DNA of 64,000 nucleotides from Amanita rubescens (GCA_015039365.1 WION01000042.1:219073-283072), one strand, 5' to 3'. Positions 1 to 11,656 are shown, numbered from the stretch's first letter. Numbers and translations are program-made. The notes: generated by a model from the sequence alone, not told the origin.

Positions 1-194
1 TCCTGTTATAACTCCAGCTGGGGAACTTCTGGACAACGAAAAACCGGTTTTTATCATATTTTGGAATCAGGCAAGTCCTAATCTGCGAAACGAGGTGCAA
101 TTACGGACTTAACTTCACTTAGGACGGCGTACAACCAATCATCACGACAGCTTTCCCCCGCAGGAACGGCTTACTTCAACTTGAAGACTTCAAG

Positions 195-380
195 ATGCAG
201 CTTGGAGCGTTTAACGTAGAGCAGATGAATTCATTGGAAGTTGATTGCGGGGGGATTTGGGACAGTCTGCCGTGGGGCACCAGCATTATCGTTCATCACC
301 CCCGCGAGATCTTTTGCTTCCGATATGAAGGGGTCAGGAACACTCCCTTCTGGAACGAGTATCGTCAATTTCTTCAATAG
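195..380 (+). other. possible 3'-terminal exon of an unrecognised gene
   Basis: A 61-codon open stretch starts at ATG 195 and stays open upstream past an AG at the end of a pyrimidine run near 173-175, so it could be a last exon whose gene begins left of the window. It ends in TAG. The peptide has no motif I recognise. It is short and could be chance. Confidence 0.2.
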
Positions 381-437
381 AGGAGATGCCTTACGCAACA
401 ATTAGAGACGCTGGACGTATTTCTTTGTCTTTCAGAA

Positions 438-756
438 GTTAATCTAGATGGGATTATCAATATCATTATGCGCACCGCATCTTCTTGCCGGTCTGATCAA
501 TCCGGTCCTGATATCCCCGCCTGGCCTGCATCATTGTCTCCCGGTGTTGTGACTTGCCATTCAAGCTGTAGCGAAGCCGTCCCCTGCTCTTTTCAGCCGT
601 TAATCTAGATGGGATGTATCGATGATGCTGTGCGCACCTTCCTGTCGCTTTGATCATCGGGTCCTGATATCCCCGCGTAGCGCAACCATCGGCCCGTGCC
701 ATTGTCTACTAGTGCCCATCATTCAAGCTGTATCGAAGCCGTCTCCTCCTGCCCTT
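438..756. repeat. 161-bp tandem duplication upstream of the KDZ gene
   Basis: Two head-to-tail copies begin with GTTAATCTAGATGGGAT at 438 and 599. Both contain GGTCCTGATATCCCCGC and ATTCAAGCTGTA-CGAAGCCGTC, with scattered substitutions between them. The second copy ends about 50 bp before the predicted KDZ start codon, so the duplication lies in the 5' flank or leader of that gene. Confidence 0.75.
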
Positions 757-804
757 AGACCCTCCCCCCACTTCGTCGTTTCATTTACTTCACCCCCACG
801 CGTC

Positions 805-3800
805 ATGTTTAAGCGAGCAAATAAACCGCCCAGGAGGAGAAAGGGCATTTCTTACGGCGACGATGATGCCGAGAAGTTTGACCTTGAAGCATCTGTGGTC
901 ATCGATGGGAGCGGTTTTGCCACTACAACGTATACTCGTTATGACAGGGTTCAAGTTACACAGCCAAGTAATCTGGATGCAAGTCGTCCTGTTGGGCGTG
1001 AAGACATTAGCACGACGACATCGGAACTACCGAAGGTGCGAAAACAGGTCAGCCATCCAATTTGTTTCACGCTACTGTTGAATGACGCGTTTAGTAGGGT
1101 GCATCTGTCATGATGGACGCGTTTTTAAAACACATCGACTCTCTACAGCAAGTGATTCTAGATTCCGAGTATCCGGTTATATACCCCGATCGATTGTGCC
1201 GATGTGGAAGCAGAGATGCGCTTTACTATTGCAGGGATTGCTTTTTGTCGTCCCTTCATTGCAGGGCATGCATTCTTTCAGCCCATTCGCACCTGCCGTT
1301 CCACCGGGTACAAGAATGGACCGGCAATTACTTTCGTCGTGCATCTCTATCTGACATGGGTCTAGTTCTTTATCTAGGACATGACATCGGACGGTGTCCC
1401 AACCATCCTCTGAACACCAAACCTCGCAAAATAACTATCATTCATACTAACGGAGTCCACGAATATCACCTCGAGCTCTGTCATTGTGCCGATGCTGTTG
1501 CCGAACCTATCCAATTGACACGCTCGCGCCTCTTCCCTGCAACAATGGAGAGACCAGAGACCCTCTTTACTTTCGACGTTTTGGATTATTTTCAAATGAT
1601 TAGCCTTACTTCCAAGATCCCAGCGTATGATTACTGGAATGCGTTAGTCAATTTAACAGACCACGTCTTTCCAAAGAATGTGCCGGTAAGTCATATCAGA
1701 CATTATCTCCATCATATATCGTGATCATCATCCAAGGATAGGTACCGCGAATTTCTTCGAGTGGAGCGTGTCTGGCGCCACTTAACGGTTATGCGTCGAA
1801 TGGGTCAATTTCACGGCATCGACAATATATTGCCTCATCGCCAAGCGCAATCTTTGGCTGTCCGTTGCCCGGCATGCCCAGAAGTCGGTTTCAACGTGAA
1901 GAAAGAGGAAATTGATAACGCCAACGAAAACGAAACGTAAGTGATGCTCCACATCCACATATCCCCTTTTAACACCATTGATAAGCCATAAATATACCCT
2001 CTTTTTATCCGTCGACGGTAACTTCCGCCTTCAAAGGAAAAACAAGAACAGCGACCCTGATGATGTGGCACTAAATAACGGTCGTGCATATTTTGTCAAA
2101 TCGGCGGACTTTGAGGATTATTTGGACGTTGTACAACCGTCTGATGACGTGCGCCAATCGTTCATCTCAACGCAGACGTTACTAACTGTTGCGCAGAAAG
2201 GGACGTGTGCGCATTTACGAGCAGCGCGTATGCAGAATGTCATCAGGTTCAAGAATGCTGTCATTAGTGGCGTGGTCGGCGTACAATGTGCCCGTCATGG
2301 TTTCTACATGCCTTGCGGAATTGTCGACTTGAAGAAGGGCGAAGCGTAAGTCCATTCACTCTTCTATAAATGTAGATACCTAACTATCCCTAGATACGCA
2401 AACACTGACTATGCCATTTCTCATTCCCTCGCCGAGGCGAAGGATCAGCGGTGGATAATGTTCAGCTATGATATCTGGTGTCAGTATTCTATCAATATTC
2501 AAAAGCGTTTCGAGAAATGGTTTCCCGAAACTTCCACGCTATTGCCACGCATACGAGGTGCGGTTCCAAAAATGCATATAAAAAATCACCTCTCGTCTTG
2601 TCAACAGCTATGGGCATTCAACTATATAAAGTATTCGGGCGAGACATGGGGCGAAAATATAGAGGGCGGCTGGGCCGAGCAAAACCAGGCAGCGGGGAGC
2701 ACCAAGGAACAGAACCATGGTCATCGACATGATACTCTCGATGACTTTTTTGGTTTTTGGAACTGGACGAAGCTCCATCAGCTATGTGAGTTCCTGTGTT
2801 TTTCACGATAAAGCCCTTAAGCTGTTAGATAGCCTCAACTTTGTATCGTATGTTTGAAACTTGCGTAATGACACTGAAAAAGAGAGAGGATGCTTTCGAC
2901 GCGTTCAGCAGCCGCCACCCGAAGGATAGAATAACTACATGGGAAGCAATGGACGACCAGCCTAAACTCGTGGACGGGACTGTCGTCAGCGTATACGAAA
3001 CGTGCTTTGGTAATGGTACGCAAGTCAATCATATAAATGAATAAAGTTATTAGCAGCACGTTTAGCGCCTCTAACACAGCTCAAGGCTTACCAAGACCTC
3101 GTTCAAGATGAAATGACGAAAAGACTTTCTGAATCACAGAGTACAAAGTCACTCGGAGATGCTCCGTTGGTGAATACTGGGATTGATTTGGAGAACGAGC
3201 AGTGCGTAGACAGCGCTTATGTGAGAAATAAGCTGATGGATGATTCAGAATACGTCTGCGGGCCATGAACGGCAACGGTGATGAAGGCGATTCACTTCGC
3301 CGTGCACGTACAAGGCTCTATGATGAATTTACAAAGTGGCAGGCCCTTTTGCTTTCACGTTATCCAGCTCTCCAAGACCAAGTCTCTTGCATTGACCCTG
3401 ATGCTCCCGAGGAAGCACCATTACCCCTACCTTCCTTCTTCAATGAACATACTCGACGGTCCCTCGGAATAGATAAGTTGGCGCACGCCGAAGCAACTTT
3501 ACGTAGGGGCCAGGCACATGATGCACTGGCGAAGCTCCGTATGGCAATCCGTACATACAATAGCCATGTTGACTTCAAACACGACCATGTTCGGGGTCAG
3601 CGCGCAGTAACTCGGGCAGAAAATTTGATCCAGACATTAGTACAAGAGAAGAAGCGAGCAGCAGAACTGTATCGCCAGGCTTATTCAGCGCTTCTGCGTC
3701 TCGATCTGGCACCGGACGATCGGTCACTGCAGCCTTTGCTCGACGGCCAGCTCTTCATGAAGGATACGACTAAGCCGGCAAAATTGGGTGACAATAGGAG

Positions 3801-4264
3801 AGAGGACCCTTGGTTTTGGCAGGTGGAGCGTCTTCGTAGCTCGGGTATTGAGGATCAGGCATGGGCAGTTGAAAGTAAGTTCCTATCCGCATTAGAAAGT
3901 GTATTAATGCTAACTGAGATTTTAGTGGACAGAGTTAAATGGTTCCGGGACCGGGCCGCCAGAGACCGTGCACAAGAAGAAAAGGAGATCTTGGAAGCTG
4001 AATTTGGCCGTACTATACGATCTTTTACAAAGATGAGTGACGTTTGGAGCAAATTAGCAGCTAAGAATGCGAGTAAACATAGTAACGCAGCGTATGCGCG
4101 AAAACAGGCTGCGTTATACCATGCACTTGCGGAGGATTGCAGGAAAACGTATAACAAAGCAATTGGTCTACAGGTCGTTGTACACAAATCTAGTTCAAAC
4201 GTAAGTCCCCTCCTGTAGCCATAATCATCGTGTCTTACGATAGCCGTTCTAGACGTCTACTTAG
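805..4264 (+). CDS. KDZ-family transposase with CxC2-like cysteine cluster, apparently intact
   Basis: Predicted DNA transposase of the Kyakuja-Dileera-Zisupton superfamily. Ten exons join without a stop: 805-1047, 1098-1685, 1737-1936, 1986-2345, 2394-2785, 2833-3009, 3066-3201, 3249-3874, 3926-4200, 4253-4264 (introns 46-52 bp), giving about 1002 residues. A cysteine cluster (CRCGSRDALYYCRDC and following HCRAC) lies near residues 115-145. Candidate catalytic acidic residues are in LSVDGNF (about 353), YDIWCQY (about 488) and GENIEGGWAEQNQ (about 550). The C-terminal third is charged and alpha-helical, as is usual in the family. The start was taken at the first ATG (MFKRANKPPRRRKG) after the tandem duplication. 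The last 12-nt exon is uncertain; without splicing the ORF ends at 4218. I did not identify terminal inverted repeats or a target duplication. Family assignment is from motif recognition; exon borders are inferred from splice consensus and frame. Confidence 0.85.
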
Positions 4265-5700
4265 CATTGGATATCCGCTCGTCCATACGTCCATACATGG
4301 TAAGCTTTATAGATGATTTTGGACGTACACTAATCTTCTTACTAGACTGTTTGTATCGTAGTAGATAACCTACTCAATTATGTTTGCTAACAAGGGCCAC
4401 TCTGTGTCGTGCCTCCAGAGATCCTCAACAAATAGGAACGTGTCTAGAGATATACAACAGCGCGTATGTTACATTTTAAATATAGATCAAGACGTCCGTC
4501 GTTCACATCAAATACTCCTACCCTGTTGAATTCGACTCTCCCCGCCCTCCTCCTGCGTTCGTCTCTGCCTGTTCGTCTCCCCGTGTTCCTTACCTCATTC
4601 GCATCATTCGATGTTTGTTCCCCCCATCTTGCCTTGCAATTGCAATGATATCGTGCCTTCTAACCGCCTACACCTCTCATTCACGTCGAGCGATCGATTC
4701 CGCCAGCTCTTGCCAACGCTTGCCCATCCCTCTGACCTCTCCGTGCCTGGGAAGACGTGAAGCACGTATTTTGTTCGACCATCCTCAAAACCGCGCACCG
4801 TCCAGCGGTCTTCACCCGTAGTATGCGTTTTCGATCCCCCCCTCCTCAAGGTTAGTAATATCAGCCGACGAACAACAACGATTCACTCACATTATGACCC
4901 AATCAACATTCCGTTCGTTGTCCAACGCATCCCGTGCATCGCTCGCGTATTTTGTCAATGCCAGGTAAGTCTTTTCCAGCGCCTCCTGCTCTTCTGACTG
5001 TGGCAGTTCCAATTCAGCATTACTCGTTTTGAGGGCGAAAATTCGTGGTCGTGATTCGTTTGACGTGGGAGCTTGGAGGGCGCGAGTGATATGGAAAGAC
5101 AGGAGAAGTGGAATGCGGCTGGGAATGCTGGACCGGAAGCGGGCTGGAGTGAGCATTGATGCGAGTGGTAGAATCGACAGGATGCGACTGAGGGTGCTGG
5201 AAGCGGCTCTTGGTGCGAGGGTTGGTGCAGCGCCAGCTTCTTTCTTGCAGCGCGCGTCGGTGCGTTTTTTTTCACCTCAAAGCCTCACAAGACTTCATTC
5301 ATTCTGTAAACTCTATATTTGCTGACCACCAGATGCACGTCACGCCCAGCCACCGACACTGCAGTGCGCGTCGACTATACTCTGGTGCGTTGTTGCGCAC
5401 ATTTCACTCCAAGCCTCACAAGAGTACTAACCCGCCTACTATAGACTTTGACTTTGTATTCGCTGCCCACCATAGCCCATCACGCGCCGTTCTCAAGTTC
5501 AGCTGCCAACGTTGCACGTCGACCATAAGTGGAAGTTCGACTTCATGTGGTGCGTCTTTGCGACCCATTCTACCCCAAAGCCTCACAAGACTTACGCTAT
5601 GTCACATGTTCTCTAGACTTGGATTCGCTCCCTATCATAATAGCAACCGTTACGCGCTGTTCTCAACGCAAATTCAACTTTGTCCTTCCCAGCTCATGTC
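4265..5700. other. non-coding stretch with three degenerate repeat units
   Basis: No convincing gene on either strand. The word AAGCCTCACAAGA recurs at about 5279, 5411 and 5578, each time followed by a similar 60-90 bp context (TGTATTCGCTGCCCACCA, GATTCGCTCCCTATCA), so this is an old irregular tandem repeat with spacings of 132 and 167 bp. Upstream of 5200 I see only CT-rich sequence and short chance ORFs. Confidence 0.5.
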
Positions 5701-6260
5701 ACGATGAGGTATGATTCTACTACACAGTTCCTCATACCGCTCTGATTTACCTGTCATAGACAACATCGTGTGTGTGTTGGTAGACTTTTTTCGGTAAGTT
5801 TATGTGCATTCATTTCTCCCACGTACCGTTTGTTTTTTGATAGAATTTTATAGACTGGACTTCATCGTGTGAACTTGCAGCAGAGTTTTCTCTGGCGCCT
5901 TTACCGATAGACTTGCAAAGACTTTCATAGACTGACTCATTTCTTCCACGTACCATTCATTTACTTCTGATAGAATTTCATAGCCTGAATGTAGTGGACT
6001 TGATAGATTTAAATCTAGTAGGATTCACTTTTTTCACTAATAGACTGAATCTATCGGTGTGAGGTTTCTCACGTAGACTTAAAGCTACGAACTGCAATGC
6101 CCGGCTAGACGCCGTTATTAGTAAACAAAAAGAAAATAATGAAAACCCCATACCTGAAACTTCGGCAGCCTCTACTCTGCCAGTATTCACTCCTATCGCC
6201 ATTCCTATCCATCCTGGCCCTTCACGACAATCTTCTCTTGAAGAAGTACATCCGCAAGCA

Positions 6261-9128
6261 ATGGAAGAAGCCATTAAGAGAGTCTCGACTCCCGAGACTC
6301 GAAATACGCTCAAACGAGTTCAACTGGCTCGTTCTGAAGCATGTCCAAGCTCTGCGAAGTCGGACAGTCATCCTGAAACCCCGGGACTCATTAAGAGTCC
6401 CCCGAATATTCCTCACAAGCCCACACAGGCTCGAAGACCTGTATCCGTCAAGCCTGCCCCGGAGAAGGCTTTGCCCATCTCCCGGCCTTCGCCCAGTGTA
6501 CCCGCCAAGGCTCGAGAACAGTCTAAGCAGACCGTTCTCAATAACAGAGAGTCCCCAAAGGGAAACTCCCGTATCGGCATCAAGTCTTCTGGCCGAATTA
6601 TCTCGGCTCCCCTTCCGAAACGTCGGAACGTCGAGAAGCCACCTGTTGGAAAGGCAGAAGTCAACCCTACGAAAGGAACGAGTGCAGTTAAGCACCTACC
6701 TGCGCCCAAGACAGCCTCCTTGCTGTCGAAACCCTCGCCCGTCATTGTATCCTCAACTCGGGCTCCTCCTACTCGTCCTTCCAATGACAAGGCTTCGCCA
6801 CCTTTCCCTGTAATCTCGAAACGACGCGCATCGAGCGTCGTAAGTACGAATCATGTAGTAAATAGTAATACTACACACCGTTTGACGGAGACCCTCTCTC
6901 GGGTCTCCAATGGATCTACTTCAACACTGATTGGTGAAATTTCATCTTCTCCCGTTGCGGGAGAAGCCTCACAAATTGTTGAAACCAAGGGAGGACTATC
7001 TCAGTCCTCCGGAATCTGTGAGCGCTCCGTCGAGTGCTCTAATCAATCCCAAACACTCGCTGGCGCACAAACCCAAACTACTTCATTTTCGAATGAAATG
7101 GGGGAGAAACGGCGGATCTGCGATGCCATCGTTAATAATAAGATCAATAGAAGTGAAGATGACGCACCTAAACTTGCAACAGCAGCTTCCACGCTGCTAC
7201 TCTCCGCTTCCGTTCCCTCATACATCCGCTCTGCACCAACAACATCCGCTCGTCCATCTTCGGACGAGCCTTCACCACCTGTTGAGGTGGTACCCAGACG
7301 ACATATCCTAAATGTCGTCAATAAGAAATCATCGGCGAGTGAACAACTACACTCACCTTATCCTGGGACTGCTCGAAGACAGTCACAACATACCTTAACT
7401 CCTTCGAGGAATGAAGGAGGACAGCTCGCGAGAGCTGCTGCATATATTCGGGAGCGTATGAATCGACGCTCCCTCACCTGTAACGAATCCGTTCGTCGAA
7501 GCCCCAAAGGTCCACCTGACAAGGTTGTTGAGCCCGAATCCGATTCTAGACGACTGAACACACGAGTCGTCAATAAAGAGACAGAAACGAGCGTAACTGT
7601 ACGCTCACCTGAACCCGAAGGTTTGGAGCCTTCTCCTATACGATCCGAAGCTGCTCTTCAACAGCCCGAGATCCGGAGAGCCAACGAGCTCTCCCTTTCA
7701 AGATATTCGGATTCCATCTCGCAGTGTCCCAAACTTGCGTGCAACGTTCCCACTGACAATGTACGGGAAAGTTGCTCAGAACGGCACGTTAAGGCCGTTA
7801 ACGACAAAGAGCTTGTCGAAGAAGCCCTTTATACCCGCGAACTGTCCGACGAAACAGGAATACGACAGCTAGATCAGCCTGCTGTCAATAATAACGGAAT
7901 GAGTGTGAATCCACACTCACCTGTACCCAACACGGCCCACACGCCGTTCTATTCGTCTGCGTCCGCCTACCCTACGCAGGCCTCTCCACCGTTCCAGCCG
8001 AGACCAGGCTTGCTTGACTTGCATCGGCTGGTCCATCCATTCACACAGCCGAGTCTTAATCTCGACTGGCTTCTTACATCCCGACGACGTTCCTGTGATG
8101 TCGTCAATACATCAATCAACCCGGAGAGCGCAATCTTACGCTCACCTGAATCAAAAGCCGAAAGCAACGAGCCTTCCCCCATCTTATCCAAGACCGGGAG
8201 AACTCTGCAATCCGGCCCCTCATCCCCTCAAGATGCTTCACGGCAATCCAATGGAGCAGTAACTAGACAGCGCGACCTATGCGCTATCAACAACGTGAAA
8301 ACGAGTACAATTTGGTACTCAACTGATTCTCCTGTGGTCCCTCTGCCGCGTTCACCTATACCAGCCGATTTCAAGCTGGTTCCCCTGTTCCTTCAGCTGA
8401 GTGTCGACCAGCTCCAACAAAAGCCCTCGGAGCTTCCTGTCTCAGGACTCGGAAGCTCCCAACGACGTCCTATGGATATCGTTAATGCCAATTTCGGCTT
8501 GAGTACGAGCCAGTACTCACCTCGGCCCATGGTAGTACTCATACCACATATACCCAAACACACCTGCCAAGCTGTCGTTCTTGCCCCTGGCTGTAGTCTT
8601 GACATGTTGTCGAGAATGACGCGGGTCCTCAGTGTCATTACCTTCCACGCGATCCGCAATCACGAGACCGAAGAGACGGAGTACACAATCATCCACGAGT
8701 ACATCGAGGACGACGAGTCTCCCACTTCAGCCTCTCCTTATGCCTATGTCGACGTCAAGACCACAACGAACGCGCTACCCTCACTTCCGCCCGAGCTTTC
8801 GTGGTGGGCGGAAACTCCTGGTTCTGCGTGCGTTGAACGCATTTGGCGCGCCCGCTGTAAACCGCCCAATGTAGCGGTCAACCGGAGACGACTTGAAAGC
8901 TACTTCGTCGTCAGTAAGACAATCAATACGGGTGACGAACACTCACCCTTATATCGGGCAGTACAAATACTGCCCATACCGTCCAATCTTCTTCGCATCA
9001 ACCACCTGAGACCGCGACGACTGTCAGATGTCATCTCCCGATTCACGAGCGTTCCCGCGATATCTTCACGTTATCGCCGTTCCCTCGTCTCGTTCGTCGC
9101 TCGGCCTCTTGTGGCAATTGCGAATTGA
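6261..9128 (+). CDS. 955-codon low-complexity protein built from degenerate repeats
   Basis: A single uninterrupted ORF rich in Ser, Pro, Arg, Asn and Thr, without a domain I recognise. About ten degenerate repeats recur every 180-420 bp, each with a basic pair or triplet, a short gap, then V-V-N or a variant (SRRRSCDVVN, PRRHILNVVN, SRRLNTRVVN, SQRRPMDIVN), followed by S-P-x-P blocks. At DNA level each RR...VVN motif coincides with an inverted repeat of the form GACGAC-loop-GTCGTC. The frame is also open without ATG from about 6064 to 6260, so an upstream exon may exist; ATG 6261 is the first in frame. A disordered gag-like protein is possible from its position inside an LTR-type element, but this is inference. 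There are no membrane segments and no zinc knuckle. Confidence 0.55.
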   Translation: MEEAIKRVSTPETRNTLKRVQLARSEACPSSAKSDSHPETPGLIKSPPNIPHKPTQARRPVSVKPAPEKALPISRPSPSVPAKAREQSKQTVLNNRESPKGNSRIGIKSSGRIISAPLPKRRNVEKPPVGKAEVNPTKGTSAVKHLPAPKTASLLSKPSPVIVSSTRAPPTRPSNDKASPPFPVISKRRASSVVSTNHVVNSNTTHRLTETLSRVSNGSTSTLIGEISSSPVAGEASQIVETKGGLSQSSGICERSVECSNQSQTLAGAQTQTTSFSNEMGEKRRICDAIVNNKINRSEDDAPKLATAASTLLLSASVPSYIRSAPTTSARPSSDEPSPPVEVVPRRHILNVVNKKSSASEQLHSPYPGTARRQSQHTLTPSRNEGGQLARAAAYIRERMNRRSLTCNESVRRSPKGPPDKVVEPESDSRRLNTRVVNKETETSVTVRSPEPEGLEPSPIRSEAALQQPEIRRANELSLSRYSDSISQCPKLACNVPTDNVRESCSERHVKAVNDKELVEEALYTRELSDETGIRQLDQPAVNNNGMSVNPHSPVPNTAHTPFYSSASAYPTQASPPFQPRPGLLDLHRLVHPFTQPSLNLDWLLTSRRRSCDVVNTSINPESAILRSPESKAESNEPSPILSKTGRTLQSGPSSPQDASRQSNGAVTRQRDLCAINNVKTSTIWYSTDSPVVPLPRSPIPADFKLVPLFLQLSVDQLQQKPSELPVSGLGSSQRRPMDIVNANFGLSTSQYSPRPMVVLIPHIPKHTCQAVVLAPGCSLDMLSRMTRVLSVITFHAIRNHETEETEYTIIHEYIEDDESPTSASPYAYVDVKTTTNALPSLPPELSWWAETPGSACVERIWRARCKPPNVAVNRRRLESYFVVSKTINTGDEHSPLYRAVQILPIPSNLLRINHLRPRRLSDVISRFTSVPAISSRYRRSLVSFVARPLVAIAN

Positions 9129-11336
9129 TTCGGAGGGCTAATCTCGAGCCCTCCACACATGTAAATCTGTAATTTATGAAAATATATATCAGCAAAATGA
9201 ATGCTATCAAGTTATGAACTTACAACTCACCTACTTAATCAAATTACTCGGAAGGAGACTCCCTGAGAGTCTCCATGCTTAATTATAACCCTTCCTTTTG
9301 TAAAAAGGGAAGAAACTCGTGGCGAGTCGTATTAGATTCGTCCGAGCCTAAAAAACGGAGAGTTACAACGAACTCTGACTTACCATCGAGTCCTCCCCGT
9401 CCATCCGTTTGACACCGCGTCCTCGGGAATACCTCCTGGCCCTCGTTCGTTCCAATACGCGAGAGGGCGACGCATAGTCCTACCCTCGAGACCGACAATT
9501 GTCCAGGTCTCAAACACAAACCCTGGAGAGAACTCGTACTGAGTCCTCTCCCCTTATCGTCCGACGAACCGGAATAATCGCATCTATACGACGCGGTTAA
9601 TATGAATCAAAACAAGTAGAAAACGAGAACGTACCTGCTCCCGAAGCTGCCTTCTCGCAGCCATTCCCCGTCTACCTCGTCTACTACTTCTCCCGGCCGT
9701 AAACCACCTATAACGGACAAAAGACAACGCGACATTTACGTCGTCAGTAAATCATAACCCTCGGGTATAGCAAACTTACCTATACCCTCAACATCACACG
9801 GGAACTCAAACGAGAGTTCCCTCCATCAATCCATACGCCCGTTTTTCCCTTTCTCTTGAAGGGGAAGAGACGCTGGGCGTGTTAGTTAAGATCAATCGTT
9901 CAAAACAATGGAGAGCTCAAACGAACTCTCCGAATGCTTACAATTGGGATTCGAACGAATCCCTCCCTCTCGCCTATCGTTCATTGACAAGAAAATCGAT
10001 AGGAACTTGCTGCTGAGTCCTACGAGTCGATAAGATGAAGCTGAAAGAATAAGTCAGCGAGAAACGAAGAAATGAAAAGGAAAGAATATACCTTTCCCGG
10101 AGCCCTCGTTCCATATCGTTCTCCTGCATCCCTCCTCGCATCCCATCAGCTCCCTCTTCATCGATAACGTCAAACGGGCCGCTCCTGGCCCCGTTCCCCC
10201 CTGTCGAAATGCGCGAGAGGCCAAGCCCTCGCTATCAGCCGGTTACACGCGTCTACACCTGATGCTAGTCAGCCACGTCGACAGGAAAGATATCAGGCAC
10301 TTACCTGGCATCTGCACCATTCCCTTCTCCCCAAAGCACGTCGTGTGGGGGAGAATCCCATCTGTTATCCCGGGACCATGTTTATCTGGTCCCTATTCCC
10401 CATTTCCTATCCCTCGAAATCGGTTGCCGTTCAGCGTTGAAGTTCCATCACGCTAGCCCAGCAATCATATCAGCAAACCGAACGGAACGAAAGGAAGAAA
10501 CGAAAGAAGAGACTTGAAGAGACGCACCATATGCCCTAGCTTCTGTCCCCTCACGGCCGTCTCATCTTCCTTCTCCCTCTCCTCTCGATCTTCACCGGGA
10601 TAGTACACAGCTCTTGAAGCCGTACTGGATTCTCGGCGAGCTCCTGGACTCGGAGCTCCCTCCCGCTTGGATTATTGCTAGGAGCCCCTAGCGATAAACG
10701 GATTTGACGCGTCTTGCGCGTGTCACATGACCACCGGATACCGGCCACTCCCCTTCAGCCGGTACCAACCTCCTCACGTCGAAAGCCTCTGGAGCGATCC
10801 CGCCTCAACCGTTTGGCTTCAAACTTCACACATGCGATGCTCTCACCATAAGCATCATGCCCAAGTCATCGGAACCCTCCTCAGCAACGCCCAGCCCAGC
10901 GCAATTCATTTTGACGCATCTGCCTCAGCCTGCGGTCACATTCGCGTGACTACCTTCCATACTCGGAAGGTACGCCGAATTTCGACGCGCCCAGACGTCG
11001 AATGCTCTACAGGCCCGAGCTCCAAGTGAACAGCATCGCAGATGTTCGCTTTTATCGGGGATACATTCTATCCATTATCCCCTACACCCTCGGAGAGAAA
11101 TTCGATTTTTACTTCGGTGAAATCATTATTCTCTCCCCTTTATCCACTTTCCCAAGCAAGTTTGCATATGCAAACCTCTCCCGTATATTTCTATACTTCG
11201 CCAATGACCCTTGGCGAGTGGGGGAGGATGTGACAAGTGTTTAACACCTCACGAAGATCTTAAGACACAATTTCGAAGATACACAACACTTGTATCATCA
11301 TTTCTTAAGATTGCAATGCAATCTTGTGGGGGAGGA
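9129..11336. other. non-coding, hairpin-rich interior of the LTR-type element
   Basis: No credible ORF on either strand over 2.2 kb. Inverted repeats continue at the same density as in the preceding ORF, for example 9132-9154, 9254-9274, GGGTATAG/CTATACCC around 9755-9780, GGGATTCG/CGAATCCC around 9953, GGGACCA/TGGTCCC around 10369, the palindrome at 11160-11175 and AAGATTGC/GCAATCTT around 11307. A second polypurine-like GTGGGGGAGGATGTGAC occurs about 110 bp before the true LTR junction. Confidence 0.6.
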
Positions 11337-11656
11337 TGTAACGGGGCTACTATGTAGCTCTCGTACATATTCATCAAGACCTTCATCAAGATGGGAGATC
11401 CCCTTGGGATCTCCGAATACAAGGATGGGAGTTATCCATTAACTCCCTTGTAGATAGATTTCCCCTATTCTCGTAGATAGTTATGTTATGGTACATATAT
11501 AGTAGGTTGTCACACTTTGTGACACATCATCTTACACCTTACTTTACCCCACTCGCGTACACCGCACGGTATCACATATACACGTTGATTCAGTGCAAGA
11601 CGCAAGGGGTGATTAAGTTGGAACCTTATTAGGTTCCTTTCAGTAAGAACGTTACA
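11337..11656 (+). repeat. LTR, 320 bp, TGTAACG...CGTTACA
   Basis: Starts directly after the purine run GTGGGGGAGGA and ends with the exact inverse of its first seven bases, as LTRs do. It contains hairpins of its own (GGAGATCCC/GGGATCTCC at 11394-11414; GGGAGTTA/TAACTCCC near 11426; GGAACCT/AGGTTCC near 11622) and a TATA-like stretch ATATATAG near 11495. No second copy is present in the window, so the 5' partner is lost or lies outside. Confidence 0.65.

Larger units (their letters stand above)
5990..11656 (+). mobile_element. hairpin-dense LTR retroelement-like sequence, 5' end missing, no visible pol
   Basis: The right end is a well-formed LTR preceded by a polypurine tract (GTGGGGGAGGA at 11326-11336). 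The interior is packed with short inverted repeats of many different sequences, both inside the long ORF and in the non-coding part. Examples: 6946-6966 (9-bp arms), 7297-7319 (8), 9132-9154 (8), 9254-9274 (8), 9800-9821 (8), 11160-11175 (16-bp palindrome), 11394-11414 (9). No reverse transcriptase, integrase or RNase H is visible, so it resembles a large non-autonomous LTR derivative (LARD-type). The left LTR is not in the window and the left limit is a guess from where the hairpins begin; some occur from about 5700. An alternative is a host gene next to an unrelated solo LTR. Confidence 0.5.

Noticed and set aside
6931..8262. Overlapping ORFs on both strands across the 955-codon ORF
   Set aside because: The inverted repeats keep several frames open by symmetry; they overlap a longer ORF and show no protein-like motif.
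6820..8912. CRISPR-like spacing of palindromic repeats
   Set aside because: Repeats are degenerate, spacing is irregular, arms vary in sequence, and the setting is eukaryotic with spliceosomal introns.
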